Source: Cytophagales bacterium
GTDB lineage: Bacteria; Bacteroidota; Bacteroidia; Cytophagales; Cyclobacteriaceae
Assembly (NCBI GenBank): GCA_029262955.1
Contig: JAJCYL010000083.1
Location: forward strand, 1-16,803
Direction of reading: 5' to 3'
DNA length: 16,803 nt
Each line of letters opens with the position of its first letter. The stretch's first letter is position 1. This document shows, one piece after another, positions 1-6,565 of the stretch. The position numbers were made by a program, and so were the translations under genes. The notes below the pieces were generated by a model. It had not been told where the DNA came from. It made no database searches and saw only the letters and a list, made by a program, of their open reading frames with translations.

Positions 1-2
1 GT

Positions 3-392
3 TTGAATGCGGGTATTGTGCCGTTAGAGTTAAAATTTCTGTTGGTAGAATTAGGTATGATGGCTTGGATTAATCTCCTCATTTTCGGGTTATTTGAAAT
101 GGAGGAGGATAAGCAAGATGGCTTAAGATCAACCCCTATCATATTAGGAGAAGAGAAAACAGGTAAGCTCATTAGACTATTGTTGTTTAGTTGTTTTGCC
201 TTAGGGTCGGTTGCTCTCGTAAGCTTCTATGAGAATTCGAGTTTTGTGAAGCTCCAAATAGTTTTCTTATTTATGATGGGAATTTTAGGAACATTATTTT
301 TCCGAAAGGAAAGCATAATACAGGATGGCCTGAATTATCGCTATTTCGGTGATGGTATTTTCTTTATGCCAGTGGCCTATTTTTGGTTTTAA
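3..392 (+). CDS. UbiA-like prenyltransferase family membrane protein, C-terminal part (5' truncated by window)
   Basis: The frame is open at the left window edge, so the N-terminus lies outside; the first TTG at position 3 is probably internal. The visible 129 residues are hydrophobic, with about three membrane segments (residues ~10-30, ~55-75 and ~85-99) and a final hydrophobic stretch. Between the first two lies an acidic loop, EMEEDKQDGLRSTPIILGEE, resembling the second Asp-rich loop of the UbiA family (D-x-x-x-D, then G..(S/T)xPxxLG), which binds the Mg-diphosphate of a prenyl donor. That resemblance is the only basis for the call; the substrate cannot be told. The stop codon shares bases with the stop of the convergent gene on the other strand (TTAA at 389-392). 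It could instead be an uncharacterised membrane protein of similar topology. Confidence 0.5.
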   Translation: MNAGIVPLELKFLLVELGMMAWINLLIFGLFEMEEDKQDGLRSTPIILGEEKTGKLIRLLLFSCFALGSVALVSFYENSSFVKLQIVFLFMMGILGTLFFRKESIIQDGLNYRYFGDGIFFMPVAYFWF

Positions 393-1180
393 CCTTCGAG
401 TTCTGTCCTTAACATTTTAAAATAATTACCAGCTTTTAATAACCTGGTACCATACCACGAAAACATTTCTCCATCAACCAACAAAACTTTGCTGTGAGGA
501 CATACCGCTTTAACTTCCCGCAGATGACTTTCATTAAACGGAAAAGGTTCCGAAGAGAGTAAAACAATATCTGGATTGAGTTTACTCAGCTGCTGGGCAC
601 TTATTTCTGGATACCGGCTATCGCTGATCAGGTTTTTGAGATTTAGCTCCTGAAGTATGGCGTCAATAAATGTATTGCATCCAGCACACATATATGGTTT
701 GTTCCAAATAAGATAGATGACCCGATGATTTTTGAAGTTTGTCTGTGGGACAAAATTACTTTTGATTTCTTCTACTATTTGGAGACTCTTTTCGTGTCGA
801 TTTGTGATTAGGCCAACCGAAGTAATCATGTCAAAGGCACTAGAAATGTCGTAAACGTCACTTACCCAAACTGGATATTTTGTGGCTAAATGGTCTATTC
901 CATCCTTGTAATTTTCTTCTTTATTACCAATAATCAAATCGGGATTCAATTCATCGATTTTCTCAAATCTAAACTTTTTGGTACCGCCAATGATTGGTAT
1001 ATCGACACTGGCTGAGGGGTGAATGCAGAATTTTGTACGTCCAACGATACAATCGCCCAATCCCAAATCGAAAAGCAATTCGGTTTGAGAAGGTACTAAG
1101 GATATAATCCGCTGTGGGTTGCAAGGCAATGCAACCCTTCGTTTTAATTGATCGATATATACCCTAAAACTCTGTTTCAA
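389..1180 (-). CDS. BtuF-like helical-backbone metal/cobalamin-binding protein, no signal peptide
   Basis: This 263-residue protein belongs to the periplasmic-binding-protein family of iron-siderophore and cobalamin ABC transporters (Peripla_BP_2, BtuF-like). The signature PQRIISLVPSQTELLFDLGL (residues ~22-41) is the conserved first strand and helix of the N-lobe, followed by the GRTKFCIHP region and the DLIIGNKEEN strand typical of BtuF-like proteins. Family members bind a metal chelate between two lobes joined by a long helix. The start is a TTG at 1178-1180: an in-frame TAA lies two codons upstream and no ATG precedes the domain. The protein therefore begins about 20 residues before the fold and has no export signal or lipobox, so a classic periplasmic role is not supported. 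It is the last of three leftward genes, 16 bp after the M42 peptidase gene. No permease or ATPase gene is adjacent. Confidence 0.78.
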   Translation of the reverse strand: MKQSFRVYIDQLKRRVALPCNPQRIISLVPSQTELLFDLGLGDCIVGRTKFCIHPSASVDIPIIGGTKKFRFEKIDELNPDLIIGNKEENYKDGIDHLATKYPVWVSDVYDISSAFDMITSVGLITNRHEKSLQIVEEIKSNFVPQTNFKNHRVIYLIWNKPYMCAGCNTFIDAILQELNLKNLISDSRYPEISAQQLSKLNPDIVLLSSEPFPFNESHLREVKAVCPHSKVLLVDGEMFSWYGTRLLKAGNYFKMLRTELEG

Positions 1181-1196
1181 TAATTAAAACATGAGG

Positions 1197-2267
1197 TTAT
1201 TGGATGTAGCGAAAATCGTGGCCACTTTTTAACTGAACAACAAACTCATAAATCAATTTGATAACATTCTCAACATCATCTTTATGTGTTGTTTCAACAG
1301 TCGTATGCATATACTTAAGTGGTAGTGAGATTAAAGCGGATGCTACACCTTCATTTGAATAGGCAAATGCATCTGTATCTGTGCCTGTAAAACGTGAAGC
1401 CGCGGCACGTTGAAAAGGAACCTTCTTCTTTTCTGCCACATCGATTATCATCTTTAGGAGATTGTTATGAACTGCGGGGCCATAAGTTAGTACAGGTCCC
1501 TGACCTGATTTTTGATCGCCATCGGTGATTTTCTCATACATGGGGGACTGTGTATCATGACATACGTCTGTACAAACCGCCAGATTTGGTTTTATTCGTT
1601 CAGCTATCATTTGAGCCCCACGTAGGCCAACTTCTTCCTGAACCGCATTAACAATGTACAAACCAAATGGGAGCTTTTTCTTATTCTCTTTTATCCTTCT
1701 GGCAACTTCTGCTATCATGAATCCACCTATTCGGTTATCGAGCGCCCGACCAACTAGATATTTTTTGTTTAGATCAATGAGTTCATCCTCAAAGGTCATG
1801 ACACTACCGACGTGAATGCCCATCTTATGAACTTCTTCTTTTGTAGAAGCTCCAACATCTAAAAATATGTTCTTCAAAGTTGGAGCTTTTTCTTCGCCCG
1901 GCTTTCGTACATGGATAGCTGGCCAGCCAAAAACCCCCTTGACGATTCCCTTCTCAGTATGAATATTCACTCTTTTGGAAGGTGCGATTTGATGATCAGA
2001 ACCGCCATTTCTCCTCACATATATGTATCCATCATCTTTGATGTAGTTCACAAACCATGAAATCTCATCAGCATGGGCCTCAATTACTACTTTATAATCT
2101 GCTTTTGGGTTGATGACCGCAACCGCAGTGCCATAAGTATCTGTGAAATAATCATCCGTATATGGCTTTATATAATCCAGCCAAATCTTTTGTCCAGATG
2201 ATTCGAATCCGGTTGGTGAGGCATTGTTTAAATAGGTCTCAAGAAATTTTTTGCTTTTGTTATCCAT
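1197..2267 (-). CDS. M42 family metallopeptidase (glutamyl aminopeptidase / cellulase M type)
   Basis: A 356-residue cytosolic di-metal aminopeptidase of the M42 (FrvX/PepA/TET) family, which forms large oligomers and trims peptides from the N-terminus. The expected ligands and catalytic residues are visible: H65-x-D67 in EAHADEISWFV, D177 in ALDNRIGG, the E211-E212 pair in NAVQEEVGLRGAQ (catalytic base plus ligand), D234 in CTDVCHD, and H321 in YMHTTVETTHKDD. Length is normal for the family (about 340-360) and there is no signal peptide. The ATG start begins the usual N-terminal 'fLetYLnnaSPTGfE' segment. It lies 73 bp downstream of the carboxylase gene and 16 bp upstream of the BtuF-like gene, all on the minus strand, so co-transcription is possible. 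Peptide specificity cannot be predicted. Confidence 0.92.
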   Translation of the reverse strand: MDNKSKKFLETYLNNASPTGFESSGQKIWLDYIKPYTDDYFTDTYGTAVAVINPKADYKVVIEAHADEISWFVNYIKDDGYIYVRRNGGSDHQIAPSKRVNIHTEKGIVKGVFGWPAIHVRKPGEEKAPTLKNIFLDVGASTKEEVHKMGIHVGSVMTFEDELIDLNKKYLVGRALDNRIGGFMIAEVARRIKENKKKLPFGLYIVNAVQEEVGLRGAQMIAERIKPNLAVCTDVCHDTQSPMYEKITDGDQKSGQGPVLTYGPAVHNNLLKMIIDVAEKKKVPFQRAAASRFTGTDTDAFAYSNEGVASALISLPLKYMHTTVETTHKDDVENVIKLIYEFVVQLKSGHDFRYIQ

Positions 2268-2340
2268 TGAGTATTCGTTGATCTTTAAAATTATGGCATT
2301 TGTATGAAACTTTGGTCATTAGACGGTTATTCTCAATAAC

Positions 2341-3894
2341 TTATAATGGAATATTACCGTGTTTCTTTTTAGGTAGCTGGTCCACCTTATTTTCCAGCAT
2401 CTTAAACGTTGAGATTAGCTTTTTCCGTGTATTTCGTGGTAAAATCACCTCATCTATATAACCACGACTGGCAGCGATGTAAGGATTGGCAAATTTCTCT
2501 GTGTATTCAGTCACTTTTTCATCCAACTTTTGTTGAGGATCCTTCGCTCCTGAAATTTCCCTTTTGAAAATAATTTCGGCAGCACCTTTGGCACCCATTA
2601 CTGCAATTTCAGAGGTCGGCCAGGCATAGTTAATATCAGCTCCTATGTGCTTCGAGTTCATAACATCATAAGCTCCCCCATATGCTTTTCGGGTGATTAC
2701 CGTCACTCGTGGTACGGTTGCTTCACTAAATGCATAAAGGAGTTTTGCACCATTGGTAATAATGGCGTTCCATTCCTGATCAGTTCCAGGCAAGAATCCT
2801 GGAACATCCTCCAATACCAATAAAGGGACGTTAAACGAATCACAAAATCGAACAAATCTTGCGGCTTTGGTACTTGAGTGAATATCTAGAACTCCAGCCA
2901 GGACGGCTGGCTGATTGGCCACAATTCCAATTGAACGTCCTGCCAACCGGGCAAAACCTACTACAATGTTTTCCGCAAAATTTTCGTGAACCTCAAGAAA
3001 GCTCTCCTCATCAACAATACCTGTAATGACTTCTCTGATGTCGTAAGGCATGTTAGCATTTTCAGGAACAATCGAGTCAAGAATTTCTCGGGTTTCATCT
3101 CTTAATTGATAGGGATAAACCGGAGCATCCTCCTCACAATTTTGAGGCACATAACTCATGAGCTGACGAATTGTCTTTATGCACTCAACCTCATTACTAC
3201 AAGCAAAATGTGTAACACCACTTTTGGAGCTATGAGTTTGTGCTCCGCCTAATTCCTCGCTGGTAACCTCCTCATGTGTTACGGTCTTTACAACATTTGG
3301 ACCGGTCACAAACATATAGGACGACTTTTCAACCATTAAGATGATATCAGTAATTGCCGGAGAGTAAACGGCTCCTCCTGCACAAGGTCCCATGATGGCG
3401 GATATTTGTGGTACTACACCAGAAGCCAGGGTATTTCTATAAAATATATCGGCATATCCAGCCAGGGAAACCACTCCTTCTTGTATTCGTGCCCCGCCCG
3501 AGTCATTAAGGCCAATTACGGGTGCTCCGTTTTTCATCGCCATTTCCATAATCTTAACGATCTTCTCGGCATGTGATTCTGACAGAGAACCACCAAAAAC
3601 AGTGAAATCCTGACTAAAAACGTAAGTTAGCCGGCCATTGATATTGCCATACCCAGTAACTACTCCATCGCCGAGGTAATGCTCTTTATCAAGTCCAAAA
3701 TCTTTGGAGCGATGAGTTACTAATTTCCCAATCTCTTCGAAGCTACCTTCATCCAAAAGCATTGAAATTCGTTCTCTTGCAGTCAGTTTACCCTTTGAGT
3801 GCTGAGCATCGATTCTTTTCTGCCCCCCACCGAGGAGAGCTTCTTCGTTTTTTAATACCAGCTCATCAATTTTTGATAGTTCTTTCTTGGCCAT
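2341..3894 (-). CDS. pccB: Acyl-CoA carboxylase beta (carboxyltransferase) subunit, probably propionyl-CoA carboxylase
   Basis: A 517-residue carboxyltransferase subunit of biotin-dependent acyl-CoA carboxylase, which moves CO2 from carboxybiotin to propionyl-CoA to give methylmalonyl-CoA. Both crotonase-like halves are present. The N-half has LNDSGGARIQEGV (~129-141) and GPCAGGAVYSPA (~169-180), the first oxyanion hole. The C-half has VLDIHSSTKAARFVRFCDSF, DVPGFLPGTDQE (~363-374) and RKAYGGAYDVM (~402-412). The Asp at about 410 in GGAYDVM matches the residue reported to favour propionyl-CoA in actinobacterial PccB; a related acyl-CoA cannot be excluded. No alpha (biotin carboxylase) or biotin-carrier gene is visible, so these partners must be encoded elsewhere. 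A TATCTTTG box about 54 bp upstream is a candidate promoter. It is first in the leftward three-gene set and diverges from the Ppx/GppA gene. Confidence 0.94.
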   Translation of the reverse strand: MAKKELSKIDELVLKNEEALLGGGQKRIDAQHSKGKLTARERISMLLDEGSFEEIGKLVTHRSKDFGLDKEHYLGDGVVTGYGNINGRLTYVFSQDFTVFGGSLSESHAEKIVKIMEMAMKNGAPVIGLNDSGGARIQEGVVSLAGYADIFYRNTLASGVVPQISAIMGPCAGGAVYSPAITDIILMVEKSSYMFVTGPNVVKTVTHEEVTSEELGGAQTHSSKSGVTHFACSNEVECIKTIRQLMSYVPQNCEEDAPVYPYQLRDETREILDSIVPENANMPYDIREVITGIVDEESFLEVHENFAENIVVGFARLAGRSIGIVANQPAVLAGVLDIHSSTKAARFVRFCDSFNVPLLVLEDVPGFLPGTDQEWNAIITNGAKLLYAFSEATVPRVTVITRKAYGGAYDVMNSKHIGADINYAWPTSEIAVMGAKGAAEIIFKREISGAKDPQQKLDEKVTEYTEKFANPYIAASRGYIDEVILPRNTRKKLISTFKMLENKVDQLPKKKHGNIPL

Positions 3895-3947
3895 GTTGTA
3901 ATAATTGACTGATCAAAGTCCTTGGAGGACGATGAATTGTAAGCTGC

Positions 3948-3955
3948 CAAAGATA
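3948..3955 (-). promoter_or_regulatory. Candidate Bacteroidota -7 promoter box (TATCTTTG) for the carboxylase gene
   Basis: On the minus strand the bases read TATCTTTG, an exact match to TAnnTTTG, the -7 element used by the Bacteroidota primary sigma factor. It would start transcription near 3941 and leave a 5' UTR of about 47 nt before the carboxylase ATG at 3894. No convincing TTG/TTTG -33 partner is visible at the usual spacing, so this rests on one element in the right place. Confidence 0.4.
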
Positions 3956-4056
3956 GACAAGGTGAGTTAAAATAGTATATCATATTTCATCTCTCCCATT
4001 TGTAGGGTTGAATGACTATCTTGGCGCCAATTTTCCATAAATAAATTAGGCCTCAA

Positions 4057-4998
4057 ATGAGAATTGCGGTGATTGATATGGGTACGAATACGTTTCACCT
4101 ACTTTTAGCTGAAGTAGTTGGCTCAACATATCAGGTACTTTATCGCGATCGTGTAGCAGTTAAAATCGGACAGGGGGGAATAACAGAGGGAATTATCAAC
4201 CCCTCAGCTATTGAACGAGCCCTTACTACTCTGAAAGCATTTAAATCCAAGATTGATGAGTTTGGTATAGATAAAACCTATACCACTGCAACGAGTGCCA
4301 TGAGAAGTGCGAGAAATGGAGTTGACGTGGCGAATAGAATATATAAAGAGACCGGAATTGAAGTCAGGATTATCTCTGGAGATGAGGAGGCAGAAGCAAT
4401 CTATTTTGGTGTCAATAAGGCGTTGGACTTAGGTCAGAATCCTTCATTGATTATGGATGTGGGAGGAGGGAGCATTGAATTTATTATTGCTAATAAGTTT
4501 GAAATCTTTTGGAAGCAGAGCTTTGAAATGGGTGGTCAACGGCTCTTAGATAAATTCCATAGAACAGATCCCATTACTGAAAAGGAACTGAATCTACTGA
4601 ATGATTTCATTGAGAAAAATCTCAACCCTCTGATTCAGGCTTGCCGTACATTTAAACCGAAGACTCTCGTAGGATCCTCGGGGACATTTGACACCCTAAG
4701 TGATATCTATCGTATTAATGAAGGGATTACTATAGACAAAGATGCAACTGAATTACCACTGACAGTGGAAGGCTTCAAAAATATCTATAATCAACTGATC
4801 TCACTCAAAAGAGAAGAAAGGTTGCAAATTCCGGGAATGATTGAAATGAGAGTAGATATGATTGTTGTTGCTGGTGCATTGGTTCATTTCATTCTTGAAA
4901 AGATCAGCTTGGACACGATCAGAGTTTCTTCGTATGCCCTCAAAGAAGGAATCCTGATGAAAACAATTGAATCAATCTTGGCTGCTAAAACTTCATAG
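4057..4998 (+). CDS. Ppx/GppA family phosphatase (exopolyphosphatase-like)
   Basis: A 313-residue ASKHA-fold phosphatase of the Ppx/GppA family, which releases phosphate from inorganic polyphosphate or from pppGpp. The phosphate-binding loops are intact: VIDMGTNTFHLLLAEV at the N-terminus (phosphate-1), TSAMRSARNG (~88-97), GDEEAEAIYFGV (~110-121) with the conserved acidic pair, MDVGGGSIEFII (~138-149, phosphate-2) and VGSSGTFDTLSDIY (~205-218). At about 313 residues it is the short form without the C-terminal HD-like domain of enterobacterial Ppx, as is common in Bacteroidota. Polyphosphatase versus pppGpp phosphatase activity cannot be separated by sequence alone. Its TAG stop is followed immediately by the ATG of the dehydrogenase gene, implying co-transcription and probably coupled translation. 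Confidence 0.92.
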   Translation: MRIAVIDMGTNTFHLLLAEVVGSTYQVLYRDRVAVKIGQGGITEGIINPSAIERALTTLKAFKSKIDEFGIDKTYTTATSAMRSARNGVDVANRIYKETGIEVRIISGDEEAEAIYFGVNKALDLGQNPSLIMDVGGGSIEFIIANKFEIFWKQSFEMGGQRLLDKFHRTDPITEKELNLLNDFIEKNLNPLIQACRTFKPKTLVGSSGTFDTLSDIYRINEGITIDKDATELPLTVEGFKNIYNQLISLKREERLQIPGMIEMRVDMIVVAGALVHFILEKISLDTIRVSSYALKEGILMKTIESILAAKTS

Positions 4999-6066
4999 AT
5001 GTTTTCACACCAACAACTTGAAAAATTTGTTGCCAATGTTTTCGGCTCAATTGGCTGCCCAGAGGACCAGGCAAAATTGGCAGCTGAGGTTTTGATCAGT
5101 GCAGATTTGAGAGGAATCGAATCTCATGGGATAGCCAGGCTAAAAGGCTACTTACGATTGTGGGAGAAGGGACGTATTAATCCTAATCCTCAAATTGAAG
5201 TAGTTCATGAGACGCCCTCAACGGCTGTTGTAGATGGTGATGGAGGTTTGGGGCTGGTTGTAGGCCCCTGGGCAATGGAGCGTGCAATGGAAAAAGCTCA
5301 AACGGCCGGAACAGGATGGGTGGCAGTTAGAAATTCAAATCATTTTGGAATTGCTGGTTACCATGCTATGATGCCACTCAAAAGGGACATGATTGGTATC
5401 ACAATGACCAATGCAAGTCCCCTGGTAGCACCAACATTTTCGGCAGAGAGATTACTTGGGACGAACCCTATTGCCATAGCCATTCCAGCAGGCAAAGAAC
5501 CTCCCTTCGTTGCAGATATGGCGACCACAACAGCTGCTAATGGCAAACTTGAAGTATTGATGAGGAAAGGGGAATCAGCACCGGAAGGTTGGATTCAGGA
5601 TAAGGATGGTGTCATGACCACTAATGCTTTTGGAGTTAAGGAAGGGGGTGCTTTGCTACCCCTGGGTGGTCAGAGGGAATCCGGTTCACATAAGGGTTAC
5701 GCTCTTGGGGCCATTGTGGATATATTTTCAGGAGTCCTTTCAGGTGCGAATTTTGGCCCTTGGGTGCCTCCGTTTGTTAATTTCCTTGAGCCCCATGAAG
5801 AACCTGTTGGTAAGGGTTTGGGACACTTTTTCGGGGTGATGAGAATCGATGCATTTCGAACTTCGGACGAATTTAAAGACATGATGGATACATGGATTCG
5901 ACGTTTCAGATCATCTAAGGTTGTGGATGGTCAGAAAAAGGTATTGATACCTGGAGATCCTGAGCGGGAAATGGAAGAAAAGCTGAGACAGACTGGGATT
6001 AAACTCACTCCGGGGGTCGAGGATGAGCTGTTAGAAATTAGCAGGCAATTCGACATACCTCTTTAA
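4999..6066 (+). CDS. Malate/L-lactate dehydrogenase-family (Ldh_2 type) NAD(P)-dependent oxidoreductase
   Basis: A 355-residue member of the Ldh_2 / YlbC-ComC-AllD family, whose fold is unrelated to classical Rossmann lactate dehydrogenases. Members reduce 2-oxoacids or oxidise 2-hydroxyacids such as malate, L-sulfolactate, ureidoglycolate or L-lactate with NAD(P). Family landmarks are ADLRGIESHGIARLKGY (~35-51, with the conserved Ser-His), VAVRNSNHFGIAGYHA (~108-123, catalytic His region), LLGTNPIAIAIPAG (~152-165) and SGSHKGYALGAIVDIFSGVLSG (~228-249, nucleotide and substrate binding). Length is typical. It starts at the base after the stop of the Ppx/GppA gene, so it probably depends on that transcript. 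There is no neighbouring pathway gene from which to read the substrate. A 499-bp gene-free region follows. Confidence 0.9.
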   Translation: MFSHQQLEKFVANVFGSIGCPEDQAKLAAEVLISADLRGIESHGIARLKGYLRLWEKGRINPNPQIEVVHETPSTAVVDGDGGLGLVVGPWAMERAMEKAQTAGTGWVAVRNSNHFGIAGYHAMMPLKRDMIGITMTNASPLVAPTFSAERLLGTNPIAIAIPAGKEPPFVADMATTTAANGKLEVLMRKGESAPEGWIQDKDGVMTTNAFGVKEGGALLPLGGQRESGSHKGYALGAIVDIFSGVLSGANFGPWVPPFVNFLEPHEEPVGKGLGHFFGVMRIDAFRTSDEFKDMMDTWIRRFRSSKVVDGQKKVLIPGDPEREMEEKLRQTGIKLTPGVEDELLEISRQFDIPL

Positions 6067-6076
6067 CCATATTATT

Positions 6077-6114
6077 AAAAATAAAAAAGGGAAAGAACTA
6101 GGTTCTCCCCCTTT
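6077..6114 (-). terminator. Intrinsic terminator of left small-RNA unit
   Basis: The arms AAAGGGAAAGAAC (6086-6098) and GTTCTCCCCCTTT (6102-6114) form a 13-position stem with a 2x2 internal mismatch and a 3-nt loop. Read on the minus strand the hairpin is followed by TTTTTTATTTTT, so termination is oriented leftward. It may also help separate the unit from the dehydrogenase gene, which ends 10 bp further left. Confidence 0.6.
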
Positions 6115-6141
6115 AGTCTCCAACCAGCTATCATGAAAGAC
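6077..6141 (-). ncRNA. Candidate small RNA, left copy of a tandem pair
   Basis: A self-contained leftward transcription unit of about 65 nt is predicted between a TACATTTG -7 box (6147-6154) and a hairpin with a T-rich tail (6077-6114). The predicted 5' end carries a 23-nt core identical in the right copy, including TTTCATGATAGCTGGTTGGA at 6138-6119. TTTAGTC and GACTAAA at the edges of this core (6146-6140 and 6118-6112) could pair and present it as a loop of about 20 nt, if transcription starts slightly upstream. No minus-strand gene lies downstream; the next gene to the left is on the plus strand. This makes a riboswitch or leader unlikely and a stand-alone RNA more likely. An ATG inside the core opens a 19-codon frame (6134-6075) that runs through the terminator. 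I do not recognise the RNA family. Confidence 0.45.
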
Positions 6142-6146
6142 TAAAC

Positions 6147-6154
6147 CAAATGTA
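6147..6154 (-). promoter_or_regulatory. TACATTTG promoter box of left small-RNA unit
   Basis: Exact minus-strand match to the Bacteroidota -7 consensus TAnnTTTG, placing the start of transcription near 6140-6142, at the edge of the conserved 23-nt core. A further upstream block (6171-6191) matches the right copy (6372-6392) at 18 of 21 positions, so the promoter region is conserved along with the RNA. A clear TTTG -33 element is missing here. Confidence 0.5.
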
Positions 6155-6282
6155 GGGGGTAAATTCTTGTAAAAAAGAGAACTTCGATCAAGCCTATCTG
6201 AGGGCAGACGAATAGGTCTATTTTTCGATTAATATAGATATGCTTTGCTTTTGGGTGTTTGAGCGGGTTACTAAGAGCTAAA

Positions 6283-6343
6283 TAAAAAAAGGGGAGGAAC
6301 TAAAAGCTCCTCCCCAGGTTTCCAACCAGCTATCATGAAAGAC
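6283..6343 (-). ncRNA. Candidate small RNA, right copy of a tandem pair
   Basis: Second copy of the unit, displaced about 202 bp from the first: a TACATTTG box (6348-6355), the same 23-nt core including TTTCATGATAGCTGGTTGGA (6340-6321), then a strong hairpin and T-tract. The predicted transcript is about 60 nt. Outside the core and promoter the copies have diverged substantially. The terminator arms differ in sequence but keep the hairpin, which suggests selection on core plus terminator rather than a recent duplication. The TTTAGTC/GACTAAA pairing of the left copy is not kept here; a small GGTT/AACC hairpin can form instead. The core ATG opens a 21-codon frame (6336-6271) sharing only its first five residues (MIAGW) and a later Gly-Glu with the left copy, so an RNA function is the simpler reading. 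Confidence 0.45.
6284..6315 (-). terminator. Intrinsic terminator of right small-RNA unit
   Basis: A perfect 8-bp GC-rich stem, GGGGAGGA (6291-6298) with TCCTCCCC (6308-6315), encloses a 9-nt loop and is followed on the minus strand by seven T residues (6290-6284). This is a textbook Rho-independent terminator pointing left, with no minus-strand protein gene upstream of it to terminate. Confidence 0.7.
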
Positions 6344-6347
6344 GAAT

Positions 6348-6355
6348 CAAATGTA
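6348..6355 (-). promoter_or_regulatory. TACATTTG promoter box of right small-RNA unit
   Basis: Exact match to TAnnTTTG on the minus strand, predicting transcription from about 6341-6343. A TTTG at 6374-6371 lies 15 nt upstream of the box, shorter than the usual Bacteroidota -33/-7 spacing. The surrounding block 6372-6392 is conserved with the left copy. Confidence 0.5.
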
Positions 6356-6401
6356 TCAGGTATTTTCTCTCAAAAAAGACAAGTTCGATAAACCAACGGA
6401 A

Positions 6402-6565
6402 TTGAAGGATGAGCAAGGTTATTATTCGACTAAGCCACTCAGTGTCAATTTGAATTCGTTGTACTTGTATGCGGTGAGATTTGTGATCGTTGCAGTACAA
6501 GTTTTACATTAGCGTTATAAAATGTAAACAGTATTCACCGTTACATGTAGATTGAAGCACTTCCA
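6402..6565. other. Upstream region of hutI with two inverted repeats, no gene seen
   Basis: No coding frame is convincing here. Two inverted repeats are present: ACTTGTA (6463-6469) with TACAAGT (6496-6502), and TTTACATT (6503-6510) with AATGTAAA (6521-6528, 10-nt spacer). The second, about 40 bp before the hutI start, is placed and sized like a dimeric-regulator operator, but no exact TAnnTTTG promoter is visible for hutI. This is positional evidence only. Confidence 0.3.

Noticed and set aside
5358..5882. Minus-strand and alternative-frame ORFs inside the dehydrogenase gene
   Set aside because: Family motifs of the dehydrogenase run uninterrupted through the region; the other frames show low-complexity, unrecognisable products.
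6283..6343. Riboswitch or attenuator leader
   Set aside because: No same-strand gene lies downstream of either terminator, so there is nothing for a leader to control.
6067..6565. CRISPR-like or IS-derived repeat
   Set aside because: There are only two copies, no regular spacer array, no terminal inverted repeats or transposase; promoter and terminator signals fit RNA genes better.
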